NCBI GenBank assembly: GCA_944387035.1
Contig: CALXDJ010000002.1
Coordinates: 52,589-116,588, forward strand
From: an uncultured Oscillospiraceae bacterium
Lineage (GTDB): Bacteria; Bacillota; Clostridia; Oscillospirales; Oscillospiraceae
Reading direction: 5' to 3'
DNA length: 64,000 nt
Position 1 is the first letter of the stretch. Each line of letters opens with the position of its first letter. Below, piece by piece: positions 32,623-40,920 of the stretch. The notes below the pieces were generated by a model. That model did no database searches. It was not told the DNA's origin and was given only the letters and a program-made list of their open reading frames with translations. Made by a program: the position numbers and the translations under genes.

Positions 32623-32648
32623 AAAAAAGCCCGCCAGATGGCGGGCTT
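32623..32648 (-). terminator. Terminator of the SDR-flavodoxin operon
   Basis: 9-bp stem AAGCCCGCC/GGCGGGCTT (32627-32648, loop AGAT) preceded on plus by A6, i.e. T6 after the hairpin on minus. Confidence 0.85.
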
Positions 32649-32658
32649 TGGAAGCTGT

Positions 32659-33111
32659 TCAGTGCAGGCGCTCCTGCATCCGGCGGAAAAAGCTGCGGGC
32701 GTTCTCCAGATCCTGCACATCCGGATGTCCCTTGGCGATTCCGCCCATGAGCTTAAAGGGGCCGAAGGTATCGTAGCCGCGGCAGGAGAACTCTCCCAGT
32801 ACCGGGCAGCCTTTCTCCTTGGCAATCTCCGTGAGGGCCTTGGCCCCGGTTCCCTTGGCCACGCCGTAGGTATAGACGAAGAACACCGGTTTTCCCTGGG
32901 GCAAATACCGCCGGGCGAATTCCACCACGGCCTTTTGAACTTCAAACCCATAAATTCCGGAGGCAAGCCCGACGCAGTCATATTCCTCCAGCCGGACGCT
33001 CTGGCGGGTGGTCACATCCACGAGGTCCACTTCTCCCTCCCCCGCCATGGCCTCCAGCACCTTCCGGGTATTCCCATGGTGCCGGGAATAGTAGCAAATG
33101 ACCGTTTTCAT
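32659..33111 (-). CDS. Flavodoxin-family protein
   Basis: 150 residues. FMN loop YYSRHHGNTRKVLEAMA at the N-terminus, GLASGIYGFEVQKAVVEFA and VFFVYTYGVAKGTGAK. Electron carrier or reductase. ATG overlaps the SDR stop by 4 bp; last gene of the SGNH-PDF-TIGR04076-SDR operon and followed by a terminator. Confidence 0.88.
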   Translation of the reverse strand: MKTVICYYSRHHGNTRKVLEAMAGEGEVDLVDVTTRQSVRLEEYDCVGLASGIYGFEVQKAVVEFARRYLPQGKPVFFVYTYGVAKGTGAKALTEIAKEKGCPVLGEFSCRGYDTFGPFKLMGGIAKGHPDVQDLENARSFFRRMQERLH

Positions 33112-33824
33112 GTAGGATTCCCTCCTTGCAGGGTCCAGCCGAAGTCGTTGTGATAGATCATCTGGCGGGTCATCCCGCCGTCAATGCAGATGTTCTCCCC
33201 GGTGATGAAGCCCGCTTTATCCGAGCAGAGGTAAAGCACCATGTTGGCAATGTCCATGGGGTTGCCCACCCGGCCGGCGGGCTGCTGGAGCGCATCCGGC
33301 CCCTCGTAGACCGTGTAATCGGTGTCGATCCAGCCGGGAGCGATGGCGTTCACCCGCACCCGTCCGGCCAGGCTTACCGCCAGGGCATGGGTCAGGGCGG
33401 AGATCCCGCCCTTGGCCGCCGTGTAGCTCTCCGTCTGGGGCTGGCTCATCCGGTCCCGGGAGGACGAGATATTCACGATGGCCGCACCGGGGGCAAAGTG
33501 GGGCGCAAACAATTTGGCGAGATAAAACGGCGCGGTAACCCCTACCCGCAGGGCGTAATTGAATTCTTCATAACTGCATGCATCGATCCCCTTCATCAAC
33601 GGCAGGGCGTTGTTGATGAGATAGTCCACATGGCCATAGTCATCCAACACTTTACGGGCAAAATCCTCCAGAACCTTTTGATCCGCCAGATCTCCCTGAT
33701 AGTACACATTCGGCATCAGGTCGATGACGCACACGTTTGCTCCGGCCTTGCGGAATTCCCCGGCAATGGCCTTGCCGATGCCTTTGGCACCGCCGGTAAC
33801 CACGGCGACTTTATTTTCAAACAT
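33108..33824 (-). CDS. SDR-family NAD(P)-dependent oxidoreductase
   Basis: 238 residues with GGAGG upstream. Motifs: VVTGGAKGIGKAIAGEF (TGxxxGIG), DYLINNALPL (NAG region, here NNA), IVNISSSRD with catalytic Ser, ESYTAAKGG with Tyr-x3-Lys, APGWIDTDYT. Classical short-chain dehydrogenase; substrate unknown. Part of the operon that includes a flavodoxin, deformylase-like, SGNH and two TIGR04076 genes. Confidence 0.92.
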   Translation of the reverse strand: MFENKVAVVTGGAKGIGKAIAGEFRKAGANVCVIDLMPNVYYQGDLADQKVLEDFARKVLDDYGHVDYLINNALPLMKGIDACSYEEFNYALRVGVTAPFYLAKLFAPHFAPGAAIVNISSSRDRMSQPQTESYTAAKGGISALTHALAVSLAGRVRVNAIAPGWIDTDYTVYEGPDALQQPAGRVGNPMDIANMVLYLCSDKAGFITGENICIDGGMTRQMIYHNDFGWTLQGGNPT

Positions 33825-33836
33825 CCTGGTTCCTCC

Positions 33837-34151
33837 TCAGTCTGCATCCTCGTCCAGGGCTTCCAACAGGAAGCTCACCGGGCGGAAGCCATCGTTGCAG
33901 GAGAGCATGGCGGATTTGGGATTGCGCATCCAGCCATCGTAAAAGTTCTCCGCGCCGTGGCTCAGGGCCAGCACGAAGGGCGAGAGGGTATCCCAGGCAC
34001 TCTGGCAAAACCCCTCAGGTCTGGTCCAGCCGTTGGCGATAAAGACCTGCCCCACCTTCATGTCACAGGCATGGGAAATGGGATTTTCATATTGGGCCAT
34101 GAGATCCTCGTACTGCGCCATCCGCATGACCGTAATCCGGCATTTTTTCAT
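33837..34151 (-). CDS. TIGR04076-family protein, copy 1
   Basis: 104 residues. MKKCRITVMRMAQYEDLMAQ start, HACDMKVGQVFIANGW, and a C-terminal SCNDGFRPVSFLLEAL. A paralogue lies at 35179-35523. Family function is unknown; conserved Cys in CDM and SCNDG may bind metal. ATG overlaps the deformylase-like stop (ATGA). Confidence 0.82.
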   Translation of the reverse strand: MKKCRITVMRMAQYEDLMAQYENPISHACDMKVGQVFIANGWTRPEGFCQSAWDTLSPFVLALSHGAENFYDGWMRNPKSAMLSCNDGFRPVSFLLEALDEDAD

Positions 34152-34558
34152 ATGATGATTCCCTCACAGTGGTCGATCTCGTGCTGGATGATCTGGGCCG
34201 TCCACCCCGTGAAGGTCTTCAGCCGCTCCTGAAACTTCTCATTTTGCCAGCGTACTTTGATGGACTTCCACCGCTTGGCCGGACGAATGCCAGTCAGGGA
34301 AAGGCATCCTTCCTCCGCGTCATAAGGCCCGGACTTTTTGACAATCTCCGGGTTGAACATGACCATATAGGTGCCCTCGTTGTCAAAGGCAATGATCCGC
34401 TTGTTGACCCCGATCATATTGGCCGCCATACCCACACAGCCGTCCTTGTGGTGCTCCAGGGTCTCCAGCAGGTCGGCGGCAATCTGAATGTCCTCCGGCA
34501 CGGCGGGCTCCGCCTTCTGGGCCAGGAATGTCTCGTCTTTGCAGATCTCTCGAATCAT
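34148..34558 (-). CDS. Peptide deformylase-like protein
   Basis: 136 residues, shorter than canonical deformylase (about 165). Motif I reads GCVGMAANMIG, so the catalytic Gln of G-x-G-x-A-A-x-Q is Met. Motif II EEGCLSL has the metal-ligand Cys, motif III QHEIDHCEG has the two His ligands. This subfamily is common in Firmicutes beside a normal deformylase and may be less active or specialised. Overlaps the neighbours by 4 bp on both sides. Confidence 0.85.
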   Translation of the reverse strand: MIREICKDETFLAQKAEPAVPEDIQIAADLLETLEHHKDGCVGMAANMIGVNKRIIAFDNEGTYMVMFNPEIVKKSGPYDAEEGCLSLTGIRPAKRWKSIKVRWQNEKFQERLKTFTGWTAQIIQHEIDHCEGIII

Positions 34559-35127
34559 AACAGGTTCTCCTTCCTTTCTTGGATGGCTGCCGCAATAGTC
34601 TGGGCGGCAAGGCGGGACCCCCGCTCGTTGGGGTGGATACCGTCGTCGGCGTACAGGTCTTGGGTCTGGGACAGTTCATAAAAGCGCCGCCCCACATCGG
34701 CAAGCAAGGCACCGTTTTCCCGGGCTGCTTTGTGATATGCCTCGGACAGTTTGCGAGCCATTTCATCATAGTCCCAGCCCTTGGCACGCAGTTTGGCGCC
34801 ATTTTTTTGATAGGCCCAGGTGGCATAGAGAATGGGAACTGCCCCCTGTTCCCGGATCTGCCTGCAGAGATTCTCCACACTGGAAAAAAAGCTTTTGGGA
34901 GCGGTGATCGGCCCATGGCTCATCTCCTGAAGGACCACATAGTCCCATTTCTCATGGGCAAGCGCTGCCTGGGTGCGCTCACCCAGTTTGGTATCTGGAT
35001 TTCGATGCTCCGACAGCCGCGCCCCGCCCCGGGTGTGGGAGACCACCTCCCCGCCAGTCAGTTCGGCCAGCTTCCGGGGCAGGTTGTTGGCCGAGGTAAG
35101 GCTGTTGCCCAGCATGAGAATCCGCAT
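34555..35127 (-). CDS. SGNH/GDSL-family hydrolase
   Basis: 190 residues from ATG 35127. Block I MLGNSLTSANNLP with nucleophile Ser in GNSLT, block III VVLQEMSHGP, C-terminal DDGIHPNERGSRLAAQTI with catalytic Asp-x-x-His. Esterase or carbohydrate acetylesterase-like. No signal peptide seen, so cytosolic. Gene order with the deformylase-like gene by overlap. Confidence 0.86.
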   Translation of the reverse strand: MRILMLGNSLTSANNLPRKLAELTGGEVVSHTRGGARLSEHRNPDTKLGERTQAALAHEKWDYVVLQEMSHGPITAPKSFFSSVENLCRQIREQGAVPILYATWAYQKNGAKLRAKGWDYDEMARKLSEAYHKAARENGALLADVGRRFYELSQTQDLYADDGIHPNERGSRLAAQTIAAAIQERKENLL

Positions 35128-35178
35128 AGTTGGGAGTTCCTTTCCGTAAAAATACCGCAAAGACTTTGGCAGTTCTGG

Positions 35179-35523
35179 TCACCGTACCGGGGCATCCTCC
35201 ATCTGAGAAACCTCGTCTGTAGCTTCCAGTTTGAAGATTACCGGACGCAGACCGTCGTTACAGCTGCAAATGGCTACGCCGGGCTTGCGGATCCAGTCGC
35301 CATAATAAAACAGGTCTGTTCCCGCTCCGTGGGCCAAAGCAAATACATACTGATAGATCGCCTTCCAGGCCTCATCACACATGCCTTCAGGCTTTGCGTA
35401 GTCGGCATAAAACACCTGGCCGGCTTTCAGCATGGGACAGGCGGTCAGTCCCTCCACGCCATACTCCGCAGCCAGTTCCCGATCCAACGTGGTTTTCAGG
35501 ACCGTAATCTTGACCCGTTTCAT
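35179..35523 (-). CDS. TIGR04076-family protein, copy 2
   Basis: 114 residues; paralogue of the protein at 33837-34151 with the same block order: KRVKITVLKTTLDRELAAEY, LKAGQVFYADYAKPEGMCDEAW, CSCNDGLRPVIFKLEA. Conserved cysteines in ACPM and CSCN. First gene of the operon, upstream of the SGNH hydrolase. Confidence 0.82.
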   Translation of the reverse strand: MKRVKITVLKTTLDRELAAEYGVEGLTACPMLKAGQVFYADYAKPEGMCDEAWKAIYQYVFALAHGAGTDLFYYGDWIRKPGVAICSCNDGLRPVIFKLEATDEVSQMEDAPVR

Positions 35524-35590
35524 ATAGGCCTCCTTCTTTCATTGATCTATGGGGATCGTTCTGCCATCGATGTCCCGGAACGTCAAACTT

Positions 35591-36322
35591 TTATCTGTTC
35601 CAGCCCAGCACCGTATGAAGCGCGGCCTCCGTTGCTGCCGGAAAATTCTTCCGCACCTGCTGATAGATCCACGCTTTGGACTGTGCGGGCTCTTCGGCGT
35701 AGGCCGAGGCAATGTATTCATAACCCCACAAGGCCTCTGGAGTGGCGTAGACACTGATCGGCCATCCGTAGGGCTGTCCCTTTTTATTGAGACGCTGCCG
35801 GAAATCCCGTATCAGCAGATAGCCACCCATCTGGAGATCCGTAACCGTTCCCTCAAAGTTCTTTTCGCCCCCCTTGCCGAATCCGGCCAGGCGCTTGAGC
35901 TCAAAGGCGTACAGCTCATCTTTGAGAGCAAACTGATCCATCACATGCTTCTTACGCAGGCTGACCAGTCCCTCATCCCAGCGGCTGTCAAAGTCATACC
36001 CATCCCGCCGCCAGTTGGCAAACTGCGGAAACCATGCCTTGGAGATAAATCCAGCCTTTTTCCCGAAAAACTTGCCGTAGGCCACTTGGCCGCTTCGGGC
36101 AATGAACTGCCGCCACTCCCAGGGATCCTGCTCTGGATCTCCGCTCCACCAGTACCGGTCGGACGTGTGCTCCTCGGCAGAAAATCCGTCAATCTCATTT
36201 CGAAAAAGGGGCAGGAATCCAATCTCATCGATCCAACGGATCAGCTCCTGCCAGCTGCGGATGCGATACGGGTCGTCCCAGCGGAGTCCCCGCATGACCC
36301 ATTCGCCATTCTCAATGGCCAT
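35591..36322 (-). CDS. AlkZ-related (winged-helix YcaQ-like) protein
   Basis: 243 residues from ATG 36322 (GAGGGGGC upstream). The sequence WWSGDPEQDPWEWRQFIA, VAYGKFFGKKAGFISK, WFPQFANWRRDGYDFDSRWD and FGKGGEKNFEGTVTDLQM matches the group annotated as AlkZ-related. These proteins share a region with the HTH_42/AlkZ DNA-glycosylase superfamily, which unhooks crosslinked bases; activity here is unproven. Monocistronic. Confidence 0.75.
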   Translation of the reverse strand: MAIENGEWVMRGLRWDDPYRIRSWQELIRWIDEIGFLPLFRNEIDGFSAEEHTSDRYWWSGDPEQDPWEWRQFIARSGQVAYGKFFGKKAGFISKAWFPQFANWRRDGYDFDSRWDEGLVSLRKKHVMDQFALKDELYAFELKRLAGFGKGGEKNFEGTVTDLQMGGYLLIRDFRQRLNKKGQPYGWPISVYATPEALWGYEYIASAYAEEPAQSKAWIYQQVRKNFPAATEAALHTVLGWNR

Positions 36323-36626
36323 AACACATGCCCCCTCGTTCCACACACTATTGACATTATAACACATCAACATCGGGAACGCCATTGGCAGCCAGACGGA
36401 ATGGAAGACTACACCGCTTTGTTAGCTCTCCGCATGCTTGGAAAGCGCTATCTGCCCGGTGCCATAAAGCATCCGGGAATCATTCCGCGCACACCTTGCC
36501 AGATGTCCACGACGCAGCGGCAGGGAAGCTCGCCTTCCCTGCCGCTGCGCCCGACCGCTGAAGATGCTCATCCGACCATTGCAATTGGTCAAGTACAGCA
36601 TCAATGCCGCGGCCCTCCGTTCTATC
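36323..36626. other. Intergenic region without a gene; perfect hairpin inside
   Basis: 304 bases. I see no credible gene. Contains a 15-bp perfect stem (36514-36528 with 36534-36548, loop CTCGC) but no T run on either strand. A TATAAT box sits at 36356-36361 on the minus strand upstream of the AlkZ-related gene. Confidence 0.5.
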
Positions 36627-37172
36627 TCAGATCCTATCGGCCAGCGCGGCAGCCTGCCGGCAGCCGTCCGTCTTTGCAATATCGCCCGGGTTTAAAACTC
36701 CGGGAATCAGCACTTCGCCTACCATTTTCCACTTGTTCAGCGCGGCGGTCCGCTCCACGGGAATGCGCACTCCGTCCAGAACCGAGAGATCGTCCTCCTC
36801 ACAGCAGGCAATCAGGGCGCACGCTTTCCCGGCAATGTCCTTTCCGCCCACCACCAGGGAATACATGCGGTCGATGACGCCCTTGATCTGGGCCGGAATG
36901 GAGTACCAGTAGACCGGCATCGTAAAAACGATGACATCCGCATCCAGGATTGCCGGCGCAATGATGTTGAAATCATCATCGAAGGAACATGCTTTCCCGG
37001 TTTTGAAGCAGGTCTCACAGGCATGACAGCCGCCGATTTTCATCATGGCCGCGTCAAAGCGGGTGATGGTATGTCCCTTTTCCTCCGCCGCCCGGATGAA
37101 GCTGTCTGTCATGGCAAAGCTGTTGCCGTTTTTCCGGGGACTGCCTGTAATCACAACGATTTTCTTGCTCAT
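36627..37172 (-). CDS. NADPH-dependent FMN reductase/flavodoxin-family protein
   Basis: 181 residues from ATG 37172 with GGGAGG upstream. FMN-binding KKIVVITGSPRKNGNSFAM, DVIVFTMPVYWYSIPAQIKG. Contains a cysteine cluster GGCHACETCFKTGKAC around 48-63, similar to the paralogue at 17708-18247. Redox protein, partner unknown. Divergent from the HxlR regulator, which likely controls it (shared AAGTAC inverted repeat). Confidence 0.88.
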   Translation of the reverse strand: MSKKIVVITGSPRKNGNSFAMTDSFIRAAEEKGHTITRFDAAMMKIGGCHACETCFKTGKACSFDDDFNIIAPAILDADVIVFTMPVYWYSIPAQIKGVIDRMYSLVVGGKDIAGKACALIACCEEDDLSVLDGVRIPVERTAALNKWKMVGEVLIPGVLNPGDIAKTDGCRQAAALADRI

Positions 37173-37250
37173 GATGGTACCTCCCAATGCGGGGAGATTG
37201 ACGCTCTCCCCTGTTGATGCTACAATCATAGCAAGAACAGGAGAAAGAAC

Positions 37251-37277
37251 AAGTACGCACATGAAAGTGTGGTACTT
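37251..37277. promoter_or_regulatory. Inverted repeat between divergent fmn-reductase and hxlR genes
   Basis: AAGTAC (37251-37256) and GTACTT (37272-37277) form an inverted repeat with 15 bases between, about where both promoters would lie. Candidate operator of the HxlR-type protein; a minus-strand TATGAT (37225-37230) lies on its left. Confidence 0.5.
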
Positions 37278-37314
37278 GCATTGAGGTTCGATACTTACTG
37301 AAAGGAAAGTGTTT

Positions 37315-37662
37315 ATGAAGAACGCAGATGCCTATAAAACCTGCATTTCCAATGCAAACCTGGCGGATACAGGATTCAGCTACACCTTGTCTCTGATCAA
37401 CGGCAAATATAAAATGACCATTCTCTATACCCTCATGAGCTTTGGGGTGGTCCGCTTCAATGAGATGAAAAAGTATATTGGGGAAATCTCCTACAAAACC
37501 CTCAGCTCCACACTCAAGGAGCTGGAGGCCGACCAGTTGGTCCACCGGGAAGAATACCCCCAGATCCCGCCCAAGGTGGAATACAGTCTTACGGAGCGCG
37601 GCAAATCTTTGATTCCCATTCTGGATCAGATGTGTGACTGGGGCGAACAAAATCGTCTGTAA
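37315..37662 (+). CDS. HxlR-family transcriptional regulator
   Basis: 115 residues from ATG 37315 (AAAGGAAAG upstream). Winged HTH typical of HxlR: LSLINGKYKMTILYTLMS, RFNEMKKYIGEISYKTLSST, KELEADQLVHREEYPQIPPK and VEYSLTERGKSLIPIL. Redox/aldehyde sensors such as YodB/HypR belong here; cysteine 11 (KTCISN) could be the sensor thiol. Divergent from the flavodoxin-like reductase. Confidence 0.88.
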   Translation: MKNADAYKTCISNANLADTGFSYTLSLINGKYKMTILYTLMSFGVVRFNEMKKYIGEISYKTLSSTLKELEADQLVHREEYPQIPPKVEYSLTERGKSLIPILDQMCDWGEQNRL

Positions 37663-37861
37663 AGAATCTGAAATTCTGACCGCTTCCAACTCTCTCAAAA
37701 CGCCCGGATGCAGATCGATTGCATCCGGGCGTTTTGTCCGTGCCTTTTGTATGAAGATGGATTGAACGGAAACCTGCACTGCAATGAAGAAAACGATTAG
37801 ATTCTCACTGCCTCCGCTTCCTCCCGGCACTGCTGTGCGGTGTGGGGCCGATTTCCCGGGC

Positions 37862-37902
37862 TTGACAAAACGAAACGGCTGGTTTAATATGTAACCAGCT
37901 AC
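37862..37902 (+). promoter_or_regulatory. marR promoter with operator
   Basis: TTGACA (37862-37867), 17-base spacer, TAATAT (37885-37890). Immediately downstream GTAACCAGCTAC (37891-37902) resembles the palindrome GTAACTAGTTAC at 38448-38459 in front of the MATE gene, pointing to the same repressor. Confidence 0.72.
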
Positions 37903-37931
37903 TTATTTTGAGAGATGGAGTTGGTCTGTCC

Positions 37932-38384
37932 ATGATGCCGTTCGGTTTGAAAATCGCCATCATCAACCGGGCCTTCCGCAAAAAGTTGGATGAAAAGGCC
38001 GCCGCCATGGGGCTGACAGCTGTGCAGCTGCGGGTGCTGGGTTCTGTCAGCCGGCTGGAGGCAACCACGGAGGACGAGATTCACCAGAACGACCTGGAGC
38101 GGCTGGAGCATGTGAGCCACCCGGCTATGACCAAGCTTTTGCAGCGGCTGGAAAGCAAGGGCTTTATCCGATGCGTCCCCAGCGCAAGGGACCGGCGGTA
38201 TAAGGTCATCACCTGTACAGAGCGGTCTGCCGGAATCCACAACATGATCCTTGCCCAGGACGAAGAGGTTTTTGCCGAGCTATGCGGAACCTTGTCGGCC
38301 CAGGAACGTGCATCTCTGCAGCATCTGGCGGATGCGATTGTGCAAAACATCGACCAGGAGACACTCTCCGAACCAGAAAACTGA
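37932..38384 (+). CDS. MarR-family transcriptional regulator
   Basis: 150 residues; ATG 37932 preceded by GGAG 11 bases upstream (ATG 37935 also possible). Winged HTH with FRKKLDEKAAAMGLTAVQLR, VSHPAMTKLLQRLESKGFIR and RDRRYKVITCTERS (wing). Likely represses itself and the MATE efflux gene downstream through the two GTAAC-type palindromes. Confidence 0.88.
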   Translation: MMPFGLKIAIINRAFRKKLDEKAAAMGLTAVQLRVLGSVSRLEATTEDEIHQNDLERLEHVSHPAMTKLLQRLESKGFIRCVPSARDRRYKVITCTERSAGIHNMILAQDEEVFAELCGTLSAQERASLQHLADAIVQNIDQETLSEPEN

Positions 38385-38447
38385 ATTCCACAGGCAGTGT
38401 GCTGAGGATGAAACTCGGGTACACTGCCTGTATCTCTGTCCAAATAA

Positions 38448-38459
38448 GTAACTAGTTAC
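38448..38459. promoter_or_regulatory. Perfect palindrome upstream of the MATE gene
   Basis: GTAACTAGTTAC, a 12-bp perfect palindrome, 26 bases before the MATE ATG. Similar to the site overlapping the marR start region; candidate MarR operator. Confidence 0.65.
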
Positions 38460-38484
38460 CCAAATAAAAAAAGGAGCATCCAAT

Positions 38485-39883
38485 ATGGAACATGAACTCT
38501 CGCAAACCCAAAGTCCCTTTGCCACCGAACCCATTGGCCGGCTGATCGTGAAGTTTGCCGTCTCCAGCGTGATTGCTCTGCTGGTAAATTCACTGTACAA
38601 CATCGTCGATCAGATCTTTATCGGCAACGGTGTGGGGTATTTGGGCAATGGTGCCACCAACATCGTATTTCCCATTACCATCATCGCTCTGGCTCTGGCC
38701 ATGATGATCGGCAACGGCGGCGCAGCCTACCTGAGCCTTAAGCTGGGGGAAGGTAACGTGAACAGCGCCAAAAAAGGAATCGGCAACGCCGTGACCATGG
38801 TGACCGCGGTCAGTATCGTCTTGGCTGCCGTATTTCTGCTCTTCATCAATCCAATCCTTACGCTGTTCGGCGCCACAGATACACTGCGCCCCTATGCGCT
38901 GGACTATGGATGGATCATCGGCATTGGGCTCCCGTTCATGATGATTTCCGGCGCCATTAACTCCATGATCCGGGCGGACGGCAGTCCCAAGTATGCCATG
39001 TTCTCCATGGTCATCGGAGCCGTTCTCAATGTGATCCTTGACGCCGTGTTTATCTTTCCCCTTCAGATGGGGGTCCAGGGTGCCGCCATTGCCACAGTCA
39101 TTGGTCAGGTTGCCTCTTTTGTGGTATCCGTTGCCTATCTGCCCCGGTTTAAGACGGTCCGTTTGAATAAATCCGCCTTCTGCCTGGATACCAAAGCCTG
39201 CGGCAACATTGTGGTCTTTGGCTTGAGCAGCTTCATCACCCAGTTTGCCATTACCATCGTGATGGCCCTGACCAACAACCTGCTGGCCCAATACGGGGCC
39301 CAGTCCGTCTATGGCGCCGACATCCCCCTGACGGCTACAGGCATCGTGATGAAGGTCAACCAGATCATGATTTCAATTCTTCTGGGCATTGCCACCGGTG
39401 CCCAGCCCATTATCGGCTTCAACTATGGCGCCAAAAACTTCCACCGGGTAAAAAAAGCTCTGGAAATTTCCCTAATTGCCTCGGAAATCATCTCCGTCCT
39501 GGCATTTTTGCTGTTCCAGTTTGCCCCTATGTCCGTTATCTCTCTGTTTGGTTCCGAAGACGGCCTGTACAACGAATTCGCTGTCAAGGCTTTCCGAATC
39601 TTCCTGATGCTCTGCCCTCTGACGGGTTTTCAGACTGTCATTGCCGTCTACCTTCAGGCTGTAGGCAAGCCGGTCATGTCCGCGCTTCTCTCTGGCCCGT
39701 CAAATCATCTTTTTTGTCCCGGCGGCACTGCTGCTGCCTCTGACCCTGGGGGTGGAAGGCGTTCTGTGGACTGGCCCCGTGGCGGACGGTCTCGCCTTCC
39801 TGATGTCCTTGGCACTGCTCCTGTATGAAAGACATCACCTGAAGAAAAGCCACGCGGCTCAGCTGGCCGCTCAGCCCCAATGA
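38485..39883 (+). pseudogene. MATE-family multidrug efflux transporter, frameshifted near the C-terminus
   Basis: ATG at 38485 with AAAGGAG upstream. The first 400 residues are normal MATE: IGRLIVKFAVSSVIALLVNS, DQIFIGNGVGYLGNGATN, twelve-helix pattern. At codon SALLS (39682-39695) the frame leaves the family, giving a soluble Gly/Arg tail to 39828. In the adjacent frame the expected last TM helices and tail (ARQIIFFVPAALLLPLTLG to HAAQLAAQPQ) continue to a TGA at 39881-39883. The lesion is at the dinucleotide run CTTCTCTCTGG, consistent with loss of one CT unit or gain of one base. Repaired length about 465. The truncated pump would lack two helices. Confidence 0.8.
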
Positions 39884-39905
39884 TCGCAGAAGGAGGATAT
39901 AAAGA

Positions 39906-40484
39906 ATGAAAAACAGAGTCATCACCATCAGCCGCGAATTCGGTAGCGGAGGCCGCACCATCGGCAAACAGGTGGCGGCGGAACTGGGCATCCCCTGCTA
40001 TGACAACGAACTGCTGCAAAAAATTGCTCAGGAGAGCGGTTTCCATGAAAACTATGTCAAAGAAGCCGGAGAATACGCGCCCGGCGGATTTTTGGCCAGC
40101 GCATTTTCCCACCGAAATTCCGGTCCCAACAATGCCGACTATCTCTGGACAATCCAATACCGAATCATCTCGGAACTGGCTGAAAAGGGCCCCTGTGTCA
40201 TCGTAGGCCGGTGCGCGGATTACATTCTCCGGGATAAGGCGGACTGCCTGCGAGTCTTTATCCACGCGGATTTAAAGTTCCGGGCGGAGCGCATTGTGCA
40301 GGAATACGGCGAACGGGCGGAATCCCCGGAACAGCGGCTGAAGGACAAGGACAAGCGCCGGGCGGCCTATCACCGGTTCTATACTGATATGAAATGTGGA
40401 CATGCCCAGAACTACGATCTCACGCTCAACAGCGGGACACTGGGAATTCGTCAGTGCGTAAACATCATCAAGGGGCTTTATTGA
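39906..40484 (+). CDS. Cytidylate kinase-like family protein
   Basis: 192 residues, AGGAGG 9 bases upstream. Begins RVITISREFGSGGRTIGKQ, a P-loop-like nucleotide-binding start, then CYDNELLQKIAQESGF, VGRCADYILRDKADCLRVFI and a lid region RAERIVQEYGERAESPEQRL. Annotated as cytidylate-kinase-like in Clostridia; substrate specificity unproven (the family is distinct from Cmk). Downstream of the MATE gene by 22 bp, maybe co-transcribed. Confidence 0.87.
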   Translation: MKNRVITISREFGSGGRTIGKQVAAELGIPCYDNELLQKIAQESGFHENYVKEAGEYAPGGFLASAFSHRNSGPNNADYLWTIQYRIISELAEKGPCVIVGRCADYILRDKADCLRVFIHADLKFRAERIVQEYGERAESPEQRLKDKDKRRAAYHRFYTDMKCGHAQNYDLTLNSGTLGIRQCVNIIKGLY

Positions 40485-40665
40485 GGCGGATGGAAGTTCC
40501 CCTTCCGGCGGCATCCCCCCGGACCGGAAGCGCCCTGCTGACGATGCGGGTGAGGAATCTCTCCCCCGAACAACGAAAACAACAATATCCCGCATCTGGC
40601 CCAGCCTCCCAGATGTGCGCCAGCGGCGGCACGGACGGTGCCGGGAAGACAGCATCTCAAAGGAG

Positions 40666-40701
40666 CAATCCCCCTGCGTCGCGTGGGACGCAGGGGGATT
40701 G
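40666..40701. terminator. 15-bp perfect hairpin downstream of the cytidylate-kinase-like gene
   Basis: CAATCCCCCTGCGTC (40666-40680) pairs with 40687-40701, loop GCGTGG. No T run, so a rho-independent role is uncertain; may be a processing or stability element. Confidence 0.45.
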
Positions 40702-40757
40702 TGTGAAACCAGCGAGATCTCTTGAATCCATGACCTGCTGACCGCGAAAATCATTTT

Positions 40758-40792
40758 GCGTTAAAACCGTTGCAGTGCAACGGTTTTAACGC
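40758..40792. terminator. 35-bp near-perfect palindrome at the convergent gene ends
   Basis: 17-bp arms (40758-40774 and 40776-40792) around a single G, flanked by ATTTT on both sides. Symmetric enough to end transcription from both directions: the cytidylate-kinase-like gene (+) and the PPD1/FtsW-like gene (-). Confidence 0.65.
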
Positions 40793-40920
40793 ATTTTATC
40801 GCAAAAATCAGCCGGGCAGGAACCGGTTGTGAAATACCGCTCCCGCATGATCTCTCGTGCCGCTCCACAATGTAGGGCACTGTGTGGGGACAGGGGTTCC
40901 CTCCTCGTTTTTCAATACGC

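Larger units (their letters stand above)
40485..40920. other. Intergenic region with two long perfect hairpins
   Basis: 436 bases without a credible gene. Holds a 15-bp stem (40666-40680 with 40687-40701) and a 17-bp palindrome (40758-40792). The remainder is GC-rich and unremarkable; no promoter-like pair seen. Confidence 0.6.

Noticed and set aside
36422..36679. Small minus-strand frame in the 36.3-36.6 kb gap
   Set aside because: Arg-rich translation with no ribosome site, overlapping the end of the FMN reductase gene.
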